A DNA stretch of 64,000 bases from Streptomyces sp. NBC_01465 (GTDB lineage Bacteria; Actinomycetota; Actinomycetes; Streptomycetales; Streptomycetaceae): assembly GCF_036227325.1 (NCBI RefSeq), contig NZ_CP109467.1:1364001-1428000 (forward strand), in the 5' to 3' direction. A program made the translations under genes and the position numbers. Shown in pieces: positions 42,858 through 50,725 of this stretch. The notes beneath the pieces were generated by a model, which was not told where the DNA came from, ran no database searches, and saw only the letters and a program-made list of their open reading frames with translations. Each line of letters opens with the position of its first letter. The stretch's first letter is position 1.

Positions 42858-43568
42858 TCAAACGCCTGTCGCGCCCAGCAGTGCGCCCGCCCCGTACGTG
42901 ACCGCCATGGCCAGCGCCCCGCCGCACACATTCCGCAGGACCGCCGGGCGCACCGGGGCCGCCCCGAGCCGCGCACTGCCCCACCCCGCGAGCGCCAGCG
43001 CCCCGAGCACCGACAGGACCGTCACGTACAGGCGTACGGAGGCGGGCGGCAGCACCATCGCGAGCAGCGGCAGCAGTGCGCCCGCGGTGAAGGCGAGGAA
43101 GCTGGCGAGCGCAGCGTGCCAGGGGTTGGTCAGGTCGTCGGGGTCGATGCCGAGCTCGACCTCCGCGTGGGCGCGCAGCGCGTCGCGCTCGGTGAGCTGC
43201 ACGGCGGCCTCGCGGGCGACCTCCGCACTGAGCCCCTTGCCCTCCAACAGCCCGGTCAGCTCGATGAGTTCGGCCTCCGGCGCCTCCCTCAGCTCGCGCC
43301 TCTCCTGCGCCAGGGCGGCCTTCTCGGAGTCCCGCTGGGTGGAGACCGAGACGTACTCCCCCGCTGCCATCGACATCGATCCGGCGAGCAGTCCTGCGAG
43401 TCCGGCCGTCAGCAGCGCGTTGCGCGAACCGGTCGCACCGGCGACGCCGACGACGATGCCCGCCGTGGAGACGATGCCGTCGTTGGCGCCGAGCACGGCG
43501 GCCCGGAGCCAGTTGAGCCGGGCTCCGAGGCCGCCGTTGTGGGCTTCGTCGTGCGTTTCTTCAGTCAC
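42858..43568 (-). CDS. VIT1/CCC1 family transporter
   Basis: A 236-aa protein with about five membrane helices. Signature NDGIVSTAGIVVGVAGA near helix 1, GSMSMAAGEYVSVSTQRDSE, and a helical metal-binding domain (EAELIELTGLLEGKGLSAEV). The family transports Fe2+ or Mn2+ into vacuoles or out of the cell. The C-terminal three helices are Ala/Leu-rich. The amidohydrolase gene ends 24 bp upstream on the same strand; this gene may be part of that transcript. Confidence 0.93.
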   Translation of the reverse strand: MTEETHDEAHNGGLGARLNWLRAAVLGANDGIVSTAGIVVGVAGATGSRNALLTAGLAGLLAGSMSMAAGEYVSVSTQRDSEKAALAQERRELREAPEAELIELTGLLEGKGLSAEVAREAAVQLTERDALRAHAEVELGIDPDDLTNPWHAALASFLAFTAGALLPLLAMVLPPASVRLYVTVLSVLGALALAGWGSARLGAAPVRPAVLRNVCGGALAMAVTYGAGALLGATGV

Positions 43569-43592
43569 CCGGGGAGGGTCTCACCCGCCCGC

Positions 43593-44816
43593 TCACCAGA
43601 CGCGCACCGACCCTCCCCGGGCGAAGGCGGGACTGGTCGCGTCCGCCGGGATCTCCGTCAGCGGTTCGGCGATCTCCTCGACGGTGGGGCCGACCTTCGC
43701 CGCGATCGGGTCCAGGAGGCCGAGGTCGAATCCGTACACCCGCGCCGTGTTGCCGCCGACCATCGCGGCGACCTCCTCGCGCGGCAGACCGGCGTACGCG
43801 ATCCGCAGGCCCTCGCGGGTGTACGGGTGCGTGCCCTCGTCGTGCGGGTAGTCGCTCCCCCACATGATCTTGTCGAGGCCGATCGTCTCGCGCAGCGGCA
43901 CCTCGTGGGGACGCATGAAACTGGCCCCGACGAAGCAGTTGTCGCGCCAGACCTCGCTGGGCCCCTTCCCCATCGAATCGGCAAGCCCCGCACCGAACTT
44001 GGACTCCGCGGTGGTGGCGCGGGACTCGGCCGCGACGAGGCGGCCGTGGTAGTAGTCCAGCATGTCCAGGACCCGGGGGATCCAGCCCGAGCCCTGTTCG
44101 GTGAGGACCAGTTTGAGGTCCGGGTGGCGGCGGAAGGCGCCGCCGAAGATGAGGTGCCAGAGCGCCCGGTGCGAGAACCAGGTCGTCTCGACCATGAAGA
44201 CCGCGCGGGCGGCCGGTTCGTCGCCGAGCGGCGGGGATGCCGAGCCGCCGTGGTGGTTGACGGGCACGCCGAGTTCGGCGCAGACCGCCCAGAGGGGGTC
44301 GTACGTCGCCGAGTAGAGCTCCGGGATGCCGGATCCCGGCGGTGCGCCCGGCAGCAGGACGCCGCCGGTGAGGCCTGCGGCGTGGACGCGGCGCACTTCC
44401 CGTACCGCCTCGTCCACGTCGTTGAGGAGGATCTGCGCGACGCCCGCGCGGCGGCCCGGGGCCTGTTCGCAGAAGTCGGCGAGCCAGCGGTTGTGGGCGC
44501 GCAGGCCGGCCCAGCGCTGTTCGTACTCCTGCTGGGACGGGGCCGGCGCCATGAGGGAGGCGCTGGGGAAGAACGGCGGGATGGTGTTGGGGAAGACGAC
44601 CTCGGCGACGATGCCGTCCTCTTCGAGTTCGGCGATGCGGCGCTCGGAGTTCCAGTTGCGGTCGGCGGTGTCGGCGAGGAGGTCCTCGTACGGGTTGACG
44701 TAGGTGGCCGCCCAGGCGTCGAAGTCGTCGTGGTGGCGCTTCTCCAGATAGGGCTTGTAGTCGAGGAGATCGGCGCCTGCGTGGCAGTCGGCGGAGATGA
44801 CCGTGTAGCGGTCCAT
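43593..44816 (-). CDS. amidohydrolase-2 family protein A
   Basis: A 407-aa TIM-barrel metal-dependent hydrolase or decarboxylase. Seen: VISADCHAGADLLDYKPYLE (metal-ligand DxH), GIVAEVVFPNTIPPFFPS, PVNHHGGS, and MWGSDYPHDEGTHPYTREG (late Asp). It is a paralogue of the gene just upstream, whose stop overlaps its start by 1 nt (TGATG). The Amidohydrolase_2 family includes decarboxylases of aromatic acids such as gamma-resorcylate. Substrate unknown; it belongs to the TetR-flanked operon. Confidence 0.9.
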   Translation of the reverse strand: MDRYTVISADCHAGADLLDYKPYLEKRHHDDFDAWAATYVNPYEDLLADTADRNWNSERRIAELEEDGIVAEVVFPNTIPPFFPSASLMAPAPSQQEYEQRWAGLRAHNRWLADFCEQAPGRRAGVAQILLNDVDEAVREVRRVHAAGLTGGVLLPGAPPGSGIPELYSATYDPLWAVCAELGVPVNHHGGSASPPLGDEPAARAVFMVETTWFSHRALWHLIFGGAFRRHPDLKLVLTEQGSGWIPRVLDMLDYYHGRLVAAESRATTAESKFGAGLADSMGKGPSEVWRDNCFVGASFMRPHEVPLRETIGLDKIMWGSDYPHDEGTHPYTREGLRIAYAGLPREEVAAMVGGNTARVYGFDLGLLDPIAAKVGPTVEEIAEPLTEIPADATSPAFARGGSVRVW

Positions 44817-46096
44817 CACAGGACTCCCATCTGCGGGAAGTCGTGGTCGGTGAGCCAATGGCGGCCCACTTCACGGGACTTGGCCCAGGAGGCCGTGACG
44901 GCCGTCTGGTCCTCGGGCTGCCCCAGGTCGGCCGGGGTCGGTCCGATGCGCTGTGCGAGGGGGGCGAGCTTCTGGGTGTCGAAGCCGAAAACGTCGGCCG
45001 CCGCGAGTCCGAGCATGCGCCGGGTCTCGTCGACGGGGATGTCGTGGAAGGTGTTCTTCAGCCACTCGCGGGTCTTGGGCCAGGTGCCCTCGGGGTGCGG
45101 GAAGTCGCTGCCCCAGAGGATGTTGTCGACGCCGATCTCGTAGCGCTGGGCGAGCTCGCGCCGCTTGGTGTTGGTGGCGCAGATGAAGACCTGGCGGTCG
45201 AGGTACTCGCTCGGCGGCCGCTTCAGCTCGGCGAACGGCGAGAGCTTCTTGCCGCCGTGCGCGCCCAGGTACAGCCGGTCCATGAACCAGAGCTGGTTGG
45301 GCAGCCACCAGCAGCCGGACTCGGCGACGCCGAACTTCAGGCCGGGGTGGCGCTCGAAGACCCCGGACCAGAGCAGGAACCAGAGGGGGCGGGCGGGCCA
45401 CCAGGTGACCTCGCTGACGTAGATGCCCAGGTGGTCGCCGTACTCATGGCGCGGTGCGGCGCCCGAGTGCGTGACGATCGGCATCTGTGTCTCGGCGGCG
45501 GCCGCCCAGACGGGGTCGTAACGCCGGTCGTGGTACGGGGCCTTGTCCACCCACATCGAGGGGATCATCAGCGCCCCGAGCCCGGACTCCTTGGCCCGGT
45601 GCACTTCGGCGACCACCCGGTCGACCTCGCCCGTGATGGGCAACAGGGCGACACCGCAGTGCCGTTCGGGGTTCTGGCCCACGAATTCCGCGAGCCACCG
45701 GTTGTGCGCCTGCGCGCCCGCCATGCCGAGGTCCGGGTCCTGGTCGCCCGAAAGCCCGAGCCCGACCCCGAAGGGGGCCGCGGTCTGGCTGTCCACGGCG
45801 TCCGCGTCGGGGAAGACGACCTCGGCCGCCACCCCGTCGCCGTCGAGCTCCTTCAGGCGCTGGGCGGCGTCCCAACCGCCTTTCAGCCCTTCCTCGTTGT
45901 CGGCGAACCACTTGTTGGCGAAGGCCTCGTTGCGTACGCCGAGACGGGTCATCTCCTCGCGCCGGCGCTCCCGCCCCGCGAGGAATTCGTCGAAGTCCCG
46001 GTGGAACCGGGCGTCCAGGTAGGGCCGGTACTGCTCGGTCGGCAGTCCGGCGTGGCAGTCGGAGGAGATGATCAGGTACGGGTCTGTGTTCGTCAT
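44816..46096 (-). CDS. amidohydrolase-2 family protein B
   Basis: A 426-aa paralogue of the preceding protein. Seen: LIISSDCHAGLPTEQYRPYL, GVAAEVVFPDADAV, PIVTHSG, and LWGSDFPHPEGTWPKTREWL. Parallel motif spacing in A and B suggests that both keep the family's metal site. Together they may act on two steps or form a heteromer. The SDR gene ends 17 bp upstream. Confidence 0.9.
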   Translation of the reverse strand: MTNTDPYLIISSDCHAGLPTEQYRPYLDARFHRDFDEFLAGRERRREEMTRLGVRNEAFANKWFADNEEGLKGGWDAAQRLKELDGDGVAAEVVFPDADAVDSQTAAPFGVGLGLSGDQDPDLGMAGAQAHNRWLAEFVGQNPERHCGVALLPITGEVDRVVAEVHRAKESGLGALMIPSMWVDKAPYHDRRYDPVWAAAAETQMPIVTHSGAAPRHEYGDHLGIYVSEVTWWPARPLWFLLWSGVFERHPGLKFGVAESGCWWLPNQLWFMDRLYLGAHGGKKLSPFAELKRPPSEYLDRQVFICATNTKRRELAQRYEIGVDNILWGSDFPHPEGTWPKTREWLKNTFHDIPVDETRRMLGLAAADVFGFDTQKLAPLAQRIGPTPADLGQPEDQTAVTASWAKSREVGRHWLTDHDFPQMGVL

Positions 46097-46113
46097 CGCT
46101 CTGTCCCCTCAGC

Positions 46114-46998
46114 TCAGTCCAGGATGAAGTTCTCGAGGTACGACGGATTGGCGCGGTCCAGCATCGACTGCGACCTCGCCCGGATCTGCCGGTCGCTGTG
46201 CTCGCTCTCGGGCAGCAGCCAGAAGCGGCCCTCCCCGATCCCCTCAGCGACCAGCTCGGCGACCTCCTCGACCGGCGTGAACTGCACCTCCTGCCCGGCC
46301 TCCTTCATCGCCGCCTCCCACTTGTCGAGGCTGCGGTACGGGGTCTTGCGCGGCCGCTCCTTCGCGTACCGCTCGGGCCGGTTCCTGTGCGACTCCCACA
46401 GCCCGGTGCGGAGCATGTGCGGCCCGGGGAAGAGCACGGACGCGCCCACCTGGACGCCCTCCGCCTTCAGATGCGCGTACAGCGACTCGGTCATCGTCAC
46501 GACGGCCGCCTTGGTCACCGCGTACACGGACGCGGTCGGCAGCGGTGCGATTCCGCCGTCCCCCGACGAGGTGTTGACGACATGGCCCGGCTCGCCGCCC
46601 TCGATCATGCGCGGCACGAAGGCCTGGATGCCGTGGAAGACGCCCCACACATTGACGGAGAAGGCCCACTTCCAGTCGTTGGGCTCGTGCTGCCACATCC
46701 GGCCCTCGGCGCCGGAGCCGACCCCCGCGTTGTTGCACAGGACGTGCACAGCGCCGAAGGTGTCGTACGCGGCATCCGCGAGCCCCAGCACGGAGTCGCG
46801 CTCGCTGACGTCGACGACCTGCGCCAGGACCTGAGCACCGTCCTCCCTGAGCCCGGCCGCAGCCTTCTCCAGGGCTCCCTCCTCGACATCCGCGAGGACA
46901 ACCTTCAGCCCTTCCGACGCAAACTTGCGGGCCATCGCGAGCCCGATCCCGCTCGCCGCCCCCGTGACGACGGCGGTCTGCCCGGCTTCGAGGCGCAT
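46114..46998 (-). CDS. short-chain dehydrogenase/reductase of the TetR-flanked operon
   Basis: A 294-aa SDR. TGAASGIGLAMA (cofactor), DVEEGALEKAAAG with D indicating NAD preference, NNAGVGSGAEG, TSSGDGGIAPLPTASVYAVTK (Ser, Tyr-x3-Lys). The C-terminal part is longer than in a standard SDR (about residues 230-294, DKWEAAMKEAGQEVQFTP). Start overlaps the ADC-like gene stop by 1 nt. Likely oxidises or reduces an intermediate handled by the two amidohydrolases. Confidence 0.92.
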   Translation of the reverse strand: MRLEAGQTAVVTGAASGIGLAMARKFASEGLKVVLADVEEGALEKAAAGLREDGAQVLAQVVDVSERDSVLGLADAAYDTFGAVHVLCNNAGVGSGAEGRMWQHEPNDWKWAFSVNVWGVFHGIQAFVPRMIEGGEPGHVVNTSSGDGGIAPLPTASVYAVTKAAVVTMTESLYAHLKAEGVQVGASVLFPGPHMLRTGLWESHRNRPERYAKERPRKTPYRSLDKWEAAMKEAGQEVQFTPVEEVAELVAEGIGEGRFWLLPESEHSDRQIRARSQSMLDRANPSYLENFILD

Positions 46999-47795
46999 CA
47001 GACGCTCCCCTCGGGCGGTCCGTCGAGGATCTGCTGCGGGTCGTCGTAGCGCTGGTGGATGTACGGCAGCAGGGCCTGCGCGCTCACCCGCTCGACGACC
47101 TTGCCCTTCTGGTCGGTGGTCTTCTCGCCGATGGTGATCTCGACGACCTTGCGCACCGGGAGGTCGGCGATGGGGTCGTACATCGACTCGCGCAGCACCA
47201 CGTCGCCGGTTATCTTCTCCAGCTTCCTGACCTTCTCGTTCCGCGTGCAGTGCACCAGGACCGGATCGGCGTCGAAGCCCGAACCGTCCACCGCGGGAAG
47301 GAACTTGAAGTAGAAGTCGACCTTCTCCTTCGGCTCGGGCAGCGGCAGCGGCCCCTCCACGGCACCCCGCACCTCCACGAAGGCGATGCCGTGCCGGGCG
47401 AGCGCCGCCCGTACGACCAGACCGTCGCGGTCGACCGTCACCTCGCCCAGCTTCTTCGGCTCGCCGAAGACCTCGCGCCCGCCGATCAGCGCCCGCTCGT
47501 GCGTCATCGGCATGACGAGCGGATACCAGCCCTCCTGCCCGTCGTGGACGGCGGCGACCGCCACCGACCCGGCGCCGAGCGGGTAGCCGGGCAGATCGAC
47601 CTTGCTGATGTTGGCCCGCACCAGGGGCCGCTCCGCCGGCTTCAGCGGCGGCGGAAGAACCGCTGCCACCGCGTCGGGGTCGCTCTCCCAGACGGCCACC
47701 ACACCGGTGGACCAGATGTCGGGGAGCTTCGAGCTCGCTGTGCGCGCCGCCGCGATCTCGGCCTCGGTGCGCGCTCCGTACCGTACGCGTGCCAT
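46998..47795 (-). CDS. acetoacetate decarboxylase-like protein
   Basis: A 265-aa protein of the ADC superfamily. GREVFGEPKKLGEVTV contains the Schiff-base lysine motif (EPKK) of acetoacetate decarboxylase. ERPLVRANISKVDLPGYPLG and FYFKFLPAVDGSGF fit the fold. Members act as decarboxylases or aldolase-dehydratases on beta-keto acids. It is the first gene after the TetR operator region and heads a four-gene operon (ADC-like, SDR, amidohydrolases B and A). Confidence 0.9.
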   Translation of the reverse strand: MARVRYGARTEAEIAAARTASSKLPDIWSTGVVAVWESDPDAVAAVLPPPLKPAERPLVRANISKVDLPGYPLGAGSVAVAAVHDGQEGWYPLVMPMTHERALIGGREVFGEPKKLGEVTVDRDGLVVRAALARHGIAFVEVRGAVEGPLPLPEPKEKVDFYFKFLPAVDGSGFDADPVLVHCTRNEKVRKLEKITGDVVLRESMYDPIADLPVRKVVEITIGEKTTDQKGKVVERVSAQALLPYIHQRYDDPQQILDGPPEGSV

Positions 47796-47830
47796 GTCGT
47801 ACCGCCCTTCATTACGGATGTCCGGGGGTC

Positions 47831-47845
47831 TGTAACAGGGTTACA
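47831..47845. promoter_or_regulatory. TetR-type operator candidate TGTAAC-3-GTTACA
   Basis: Perfect 6-bp inverted repeat around AGG, between the ADC-like start (47795) and the TetR gene start (47897). Leftward, GTTACA could be the -35 and TAATGA (complement of 47816-47821) the -10 with 16-nt spacing, so a bound repressor would block the operon promoter. Confidence 0.75.
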
Positions 47846-47896
47846 CCGAGCGCGATGAAGGGTAAAGAGCCGTGCACGGACGGAAGTTGAGGACTC

Positions 47897-48514
47897 ATGC
47901 CCCGCACATCACTGACCCGCGAAGAGGTCCTGGACGCTGCCGCGGACCTCGTGAAGCAGCACGGCCCGAGCGGCCTGTCCATGCGCAAGCTGGCCGCCGA
48001 GCTCGGCACGGCGGTCACCTCGATCTACTGGCACGTGGGCAACCGCGAGCAGCTCCTGGACGCCCTCGTCGAGCGCACGGTCGAGGAGATGGGCGCGATC
48101 GTCCCACGCGGTTCCGCCCCCGCCGAGCGCATCGTCTCCGTGGCCCGCACGCTCCGCCGCGAGCTGCGCGCCCGCCCGCATCTGATCGCGATGGTCCATG
48201 AACGCGGCCTGACCGAGCGGATGTTCCTCCCCGCCCAGCAGGCCCTGGTCCACGAGGTGCACGCGGCGGGGCTGCGCGGGGTGCGGGCCGCCGAGACGGT
48301 GCGGGCCGTGCAGTTCCAGGTCGTCGGGTACCTGCTGGTGGAGCGCAATCGCGAGCGCGCCCCCGTCCAGTCCCCCGGCGAGAGCGACCTGTGGACCGAC
48401 ACCGTCTCCGAGCACGACCCGGCGCTGGCCCGCGCGCTGGCCCGTCCCGCCGACCCCGAACGGCTCTTCTCCGTCTCCGTACGAGCCCTGGTGGAGAGCC
48501 TGCTCGCCGGCTGA
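47897..48514 (+). CDS. TetR-family transcriptional regulator
   Basis: A 205-aa regulator. Helix-turn-helix at residues 5-52: LTREEVLDAAADLVKQHGPS, LSMRKLAAELGTAVTSIYWH, VGNREQLLDALVERTV. The helical ligand domain includes RTLRRELRARPHLIAMVHER. Divergent from the ADC-like operon and separated from it by a palindrome typical of TetR operators. It probably represses the operon and itself until an inducer related to the pathway substrate binds. An HTH YWHVGNR motif is seen in actinobacterial TetR proteins. Confidence 0.94.
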   Translation: MPRTSLTREEVLDAAADLVKQHGPSGLSMRKLAAELGTAVTSIYWHVGNREQLLDALVERTVEEMGAIVPRGSAPAERIVSVARTLRRELRARPHLIAMVHERGLTERMFLPAQQALVHEVHAAGLRGVRAAETVRAVQFQVVGYLLVERNRERAPVQSPGESDLWTDTVSEHDPALARALARPADPERLFSVSVRALVESLLAG

Positions 48515-48565
48515 CGGCCACCACGATTCAGGAGTTGTCAGTCTTGGCCCGTATCCTCTGTGACC

Positions 48566-49543
48566 ATGCTCGACGACCGCCAGACCGCAGCGACAGCGTG
48601 GCCGCCCGCCTACCCGCAGGGGTACGCGGTGGTCGACGTGGAGACCACCGGCCTCGCACGGGACGACCGGATAATCTCTGCCGCCGTCTACCGGCTGGAC
48701 GCCCAGGGCAATGTCGAGGACCACTGGTACACGCTGATCAACCCGGAGCGTGACCCGGGCCCCGTCTGGATCCACGGGCTGACCAGCGACATGCTGCGCA
48801 GCGCTCCGCTCTTCCCGGAGATCGCCTCCGCGTTCTCCGAGCGCCTGGACGGCCGCGTCCTGGTCGCGCACAACGCGATCTTCGACTGGTCGATGATCTC
48901 CCGGGAGTACGCGCGCGCCGCGGTCACCGCCCCCGTGCGCCAGCGGCTGTGCACGATCGCGCTCTCCAAGGAGCTGGCGCTCCCGCTGCCCAACCACAAG
49001 CTGGAGTCCCTCGCCGCGCACTTCGGCGTCGAGCAGCGCAACGCGCACAACGCGCTGGACGACGCCCGCGTCCTCGCCGAGGCGTTCCGCCCCTCCCTGC
49101 ACGCGGCCGCGCAGCGCGGTGCCCGCCTCCCGCTCCTGGAGTGCCTGCCGCTCACCGAGTGGTCTGACTCCCCCGCCGCACCCCGCGTCGGGTACCAGTC
49201 CTCGTACGGCAACAGCGGCGGCACCTGGCGCCAGTCGAAGAAGCGGCCCCCCTGCCCGTACCCGAACCCGGGGCGCTACGACCGGGAGCGGCCGCTGCGG
49301 CAGGGCATGCGGATCGCCTTCTCCGGCGACACCTCCGTCGACCGCGAGCTCCTGGAGGACCGCACGACCGAGGCCGGACTGCATGTCGCCACGAGCGTCT
49401 CGCGGCTGACCAGCCTGCTGGTGACCAACGACCCGGACTCGGCGACGTCCAAGACGGTCAAGGCCAAGTCGTACGGCACTCCGGTCGTGGACGAGGCCGC
49501 GTACAGCCAGCTGCTGAGGGACGTCGCACCTGCAGACGGGTGA
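48566..49543 (+). CDS. DnaQ-like 3'-5' exonuclease with C-terminal BRCT-like domain
   Basis: A 325-aa protein. Exonuclease motif I VVDVETTGL, motif II VLVAHNAIFDWSMISRE, motif III HNALDDARVLAEAF, in DEDDh order. The C-terminal 100 residues (LRQGMRIAFSGDTSVDRELL, TSVSRLTSLLVTND, YGTPVVDEAAYSQLL) resemble a BRCT domain. The family trims DNA in repair or proofreads. ATG 48566 was chosen; GTG at 48560 adds two residues. It is upstream of the zinc-ribbon gene. Confidence 0.92.
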   Translation: MLDDRQTAATAWPPAYPQGYAVVDVETTGLARDDRIISAAVYRLDAQGNVEDHWYTLINPERDPGPVWIHGLTSDMLRSAPLFPEIASAFSERLDGRVLVAHNAIFDWSMISREYARAAVTAPVRQRLCTIALSKELALPLPNHKLESLAAHFGVEQRNAHNALDDARVLAEAFRPSLHAAAQRGARLPLLECLPLTEWSDSPAAPRVGYQSSYGNSGGTWRQSKKRPPCPYPNPGRYDRERPLRQGMRIAFSGDTSVDRELLEDRTTEAGLHVATSVSRLTSLLVTNDPDSATSKTVKAKSYGTPVVDEAAYSQLLRDVAPADG

Positions 49544-49597
49544 GCCGCCGGGCGTGCCGCACACCACTGCGGTCCTACAAGCAGCACCCTGTGGCGC

Positions 49598-49831
49598 ATG
49601 GCACGTTGTGAGGTTTGCGGAAACGACTACGGCATGTCCTTCGAGGTGCACGCGCAGGGCGCGGTGCACGTCTTCGACTGCTTCTCCTGCGCCATTCACC
49701 GCATGGCGCCCATCTGTGAGCACTGCCGCGTCCGGGTCATCGGCCAGGGCGTCGAGGTCGAGGGCCACTGGTACTGCGGCGGCCACTGCGCCCGCGCGGA
49801 GGGGAAGGTGGGCATCGTCGACAAGGTCTGA
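49598..49831 (+). CDS. small multi-cysteine zinc-binding protein
   Basis: A 77-aa protein with at least eight candidate metal ligands: C4/C7, C28/C31, H34, C40/C43, H57, C60, H63/C64, in CxxC and CGGHC patterns. This is like two or three zinc ribbons or a metallothionein-like small protein. No enzyme motif. The start lies 54 bp downstream of the exonuclease gene on the same strand. Function unknown. Confidence 0.78.
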   Translation: MARCEVCGNDYGMSFEVHAQGAVHVFDCFSCAIHRMAPICEHCRVRVIGQGVEVEGHWYCGGHCARAEGKVGIVDKV

Positions 49832-49849
49832 CGCCGCGCCGTTCTGACA

Positions 49850-49878
49850 GCCCCCGACGGGACCCCCCGATCGGGGGC
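49850..49878 (+). terminator. terminator hairpin after the zinc-binding gene
   Basis: GCCCCCGA (49850-49857) pairs with TCGGGGGC (49871-49878), then CATTTC. Weakly supported but well positioned. Confidence 0.6.
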
Positions 49879-49906
49879 CATTTCATGCCCAGGTACCGTC
49901 AAAGAC

Positions 49907-50695
49907 GTGTACCGCTTCCTGCTGACCCGGCAATGGGTGATCGTCACCTTCATCGCCCTGCTGCTCATGCCGACGATGGTCAAGCTCGGCTTCTGGCAGC
50001 TCCACCGCCACCAGCACAAGGTCGCGCAGAACGCCCTCATCGCGGACAACCTCAAGGCGACGCCGGTCCCGGTCGACAAGCTGACCTCGCCGGGGCACAC
50101 CATCCCGTACGACCAGTACTGGCGCCGGGTGACGGCGACGGGGACGTACGACACCGCGCACGAGGTCGTCGTACGCCGCAGGACCTCCTCCGACGGCACG
50201 GTCGGCTACCACGTCCTGACCCCCTTCGACCTGACGGACGGCAAGACCGTCCTGATCAACCGCGGCTGGATCCCCGACAACGGCAGCCAGATCACCTTCC
50301 CCAAGGTCCCGGCCGCCCCGAAGGGCCAAATCACCGTCACCGGGCGGCTGATGGCCGACCAGACGACAGCGGCCAGCGGGATCAAGGACCTCAAGGGCCT
50401 GCCGCCGCGCCAGGTCATGCTGATCAACAGCAAGCAGATGTCGCAGGTCCTGGGCGAGCAGCTGCTCGGCGGGTACATCGAGCAGACCGCCCCGGAGTCC
50501 AAGGGCGACACCCCCGAGCTGATCCCCGAGCCCGAGCACTCGGACATCGGCCCGCACATGGCGTACGCCGTCCAGTGGTGGCTGTTCACCGCAGGGGTGC
50601 CCGTCGGCTGGGTGATTCTCGTACGCCGCGAAAAGCGCGACAGGGCCGCCACGGAGGCGAAGACCACACCGGAGCCCGCACCCGCGACCGCTTAG
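49907..50695 (+). CDS. SURF1 family protein
   Basis: A 262-aa membrane protein. N-terminal helix (TRQWVIVTFIALLLMPTMVK) and a C-terminal helix (YAVQWWLFTAGVPVGWVILV), the typical SURF1 arrangement, with GYHVLTPFDLTDGKTVLINR and RGWIPDN in between. SURF1 supports heme-copper cytochrome c oxidase assembly. The cytochrome oxidase genes are elsewhere. Start GTG 49907. Confidence 0.94.
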   Translation: MYRFLLTRQWVIVTFIALLLMPTMVKLGFWQLHRHQHKVAQNALIADNLKATPVPVDKLTSPGHTIPYDQYWRRVTATGTYDTAHEVVVRRRTSSDGTVGYHVLTPFDLTDGKTVLINRGWIPDNGSQITFPKVPAAPKGQITVTGRLMADQTTAASGIKDLKGLPPRQVMLINSKQMSQVLGEQLLGGYIEQTAPESKGDTPELIPEPEHSDIGPHMAYAVQWWLFTAGVPVGWVILVRREKRDRAATEAKTTPEPAPATA

Positions 50696-50725
50696 CGCGG
50701 CAATCTTGCGGGAACAGGCCAATGC

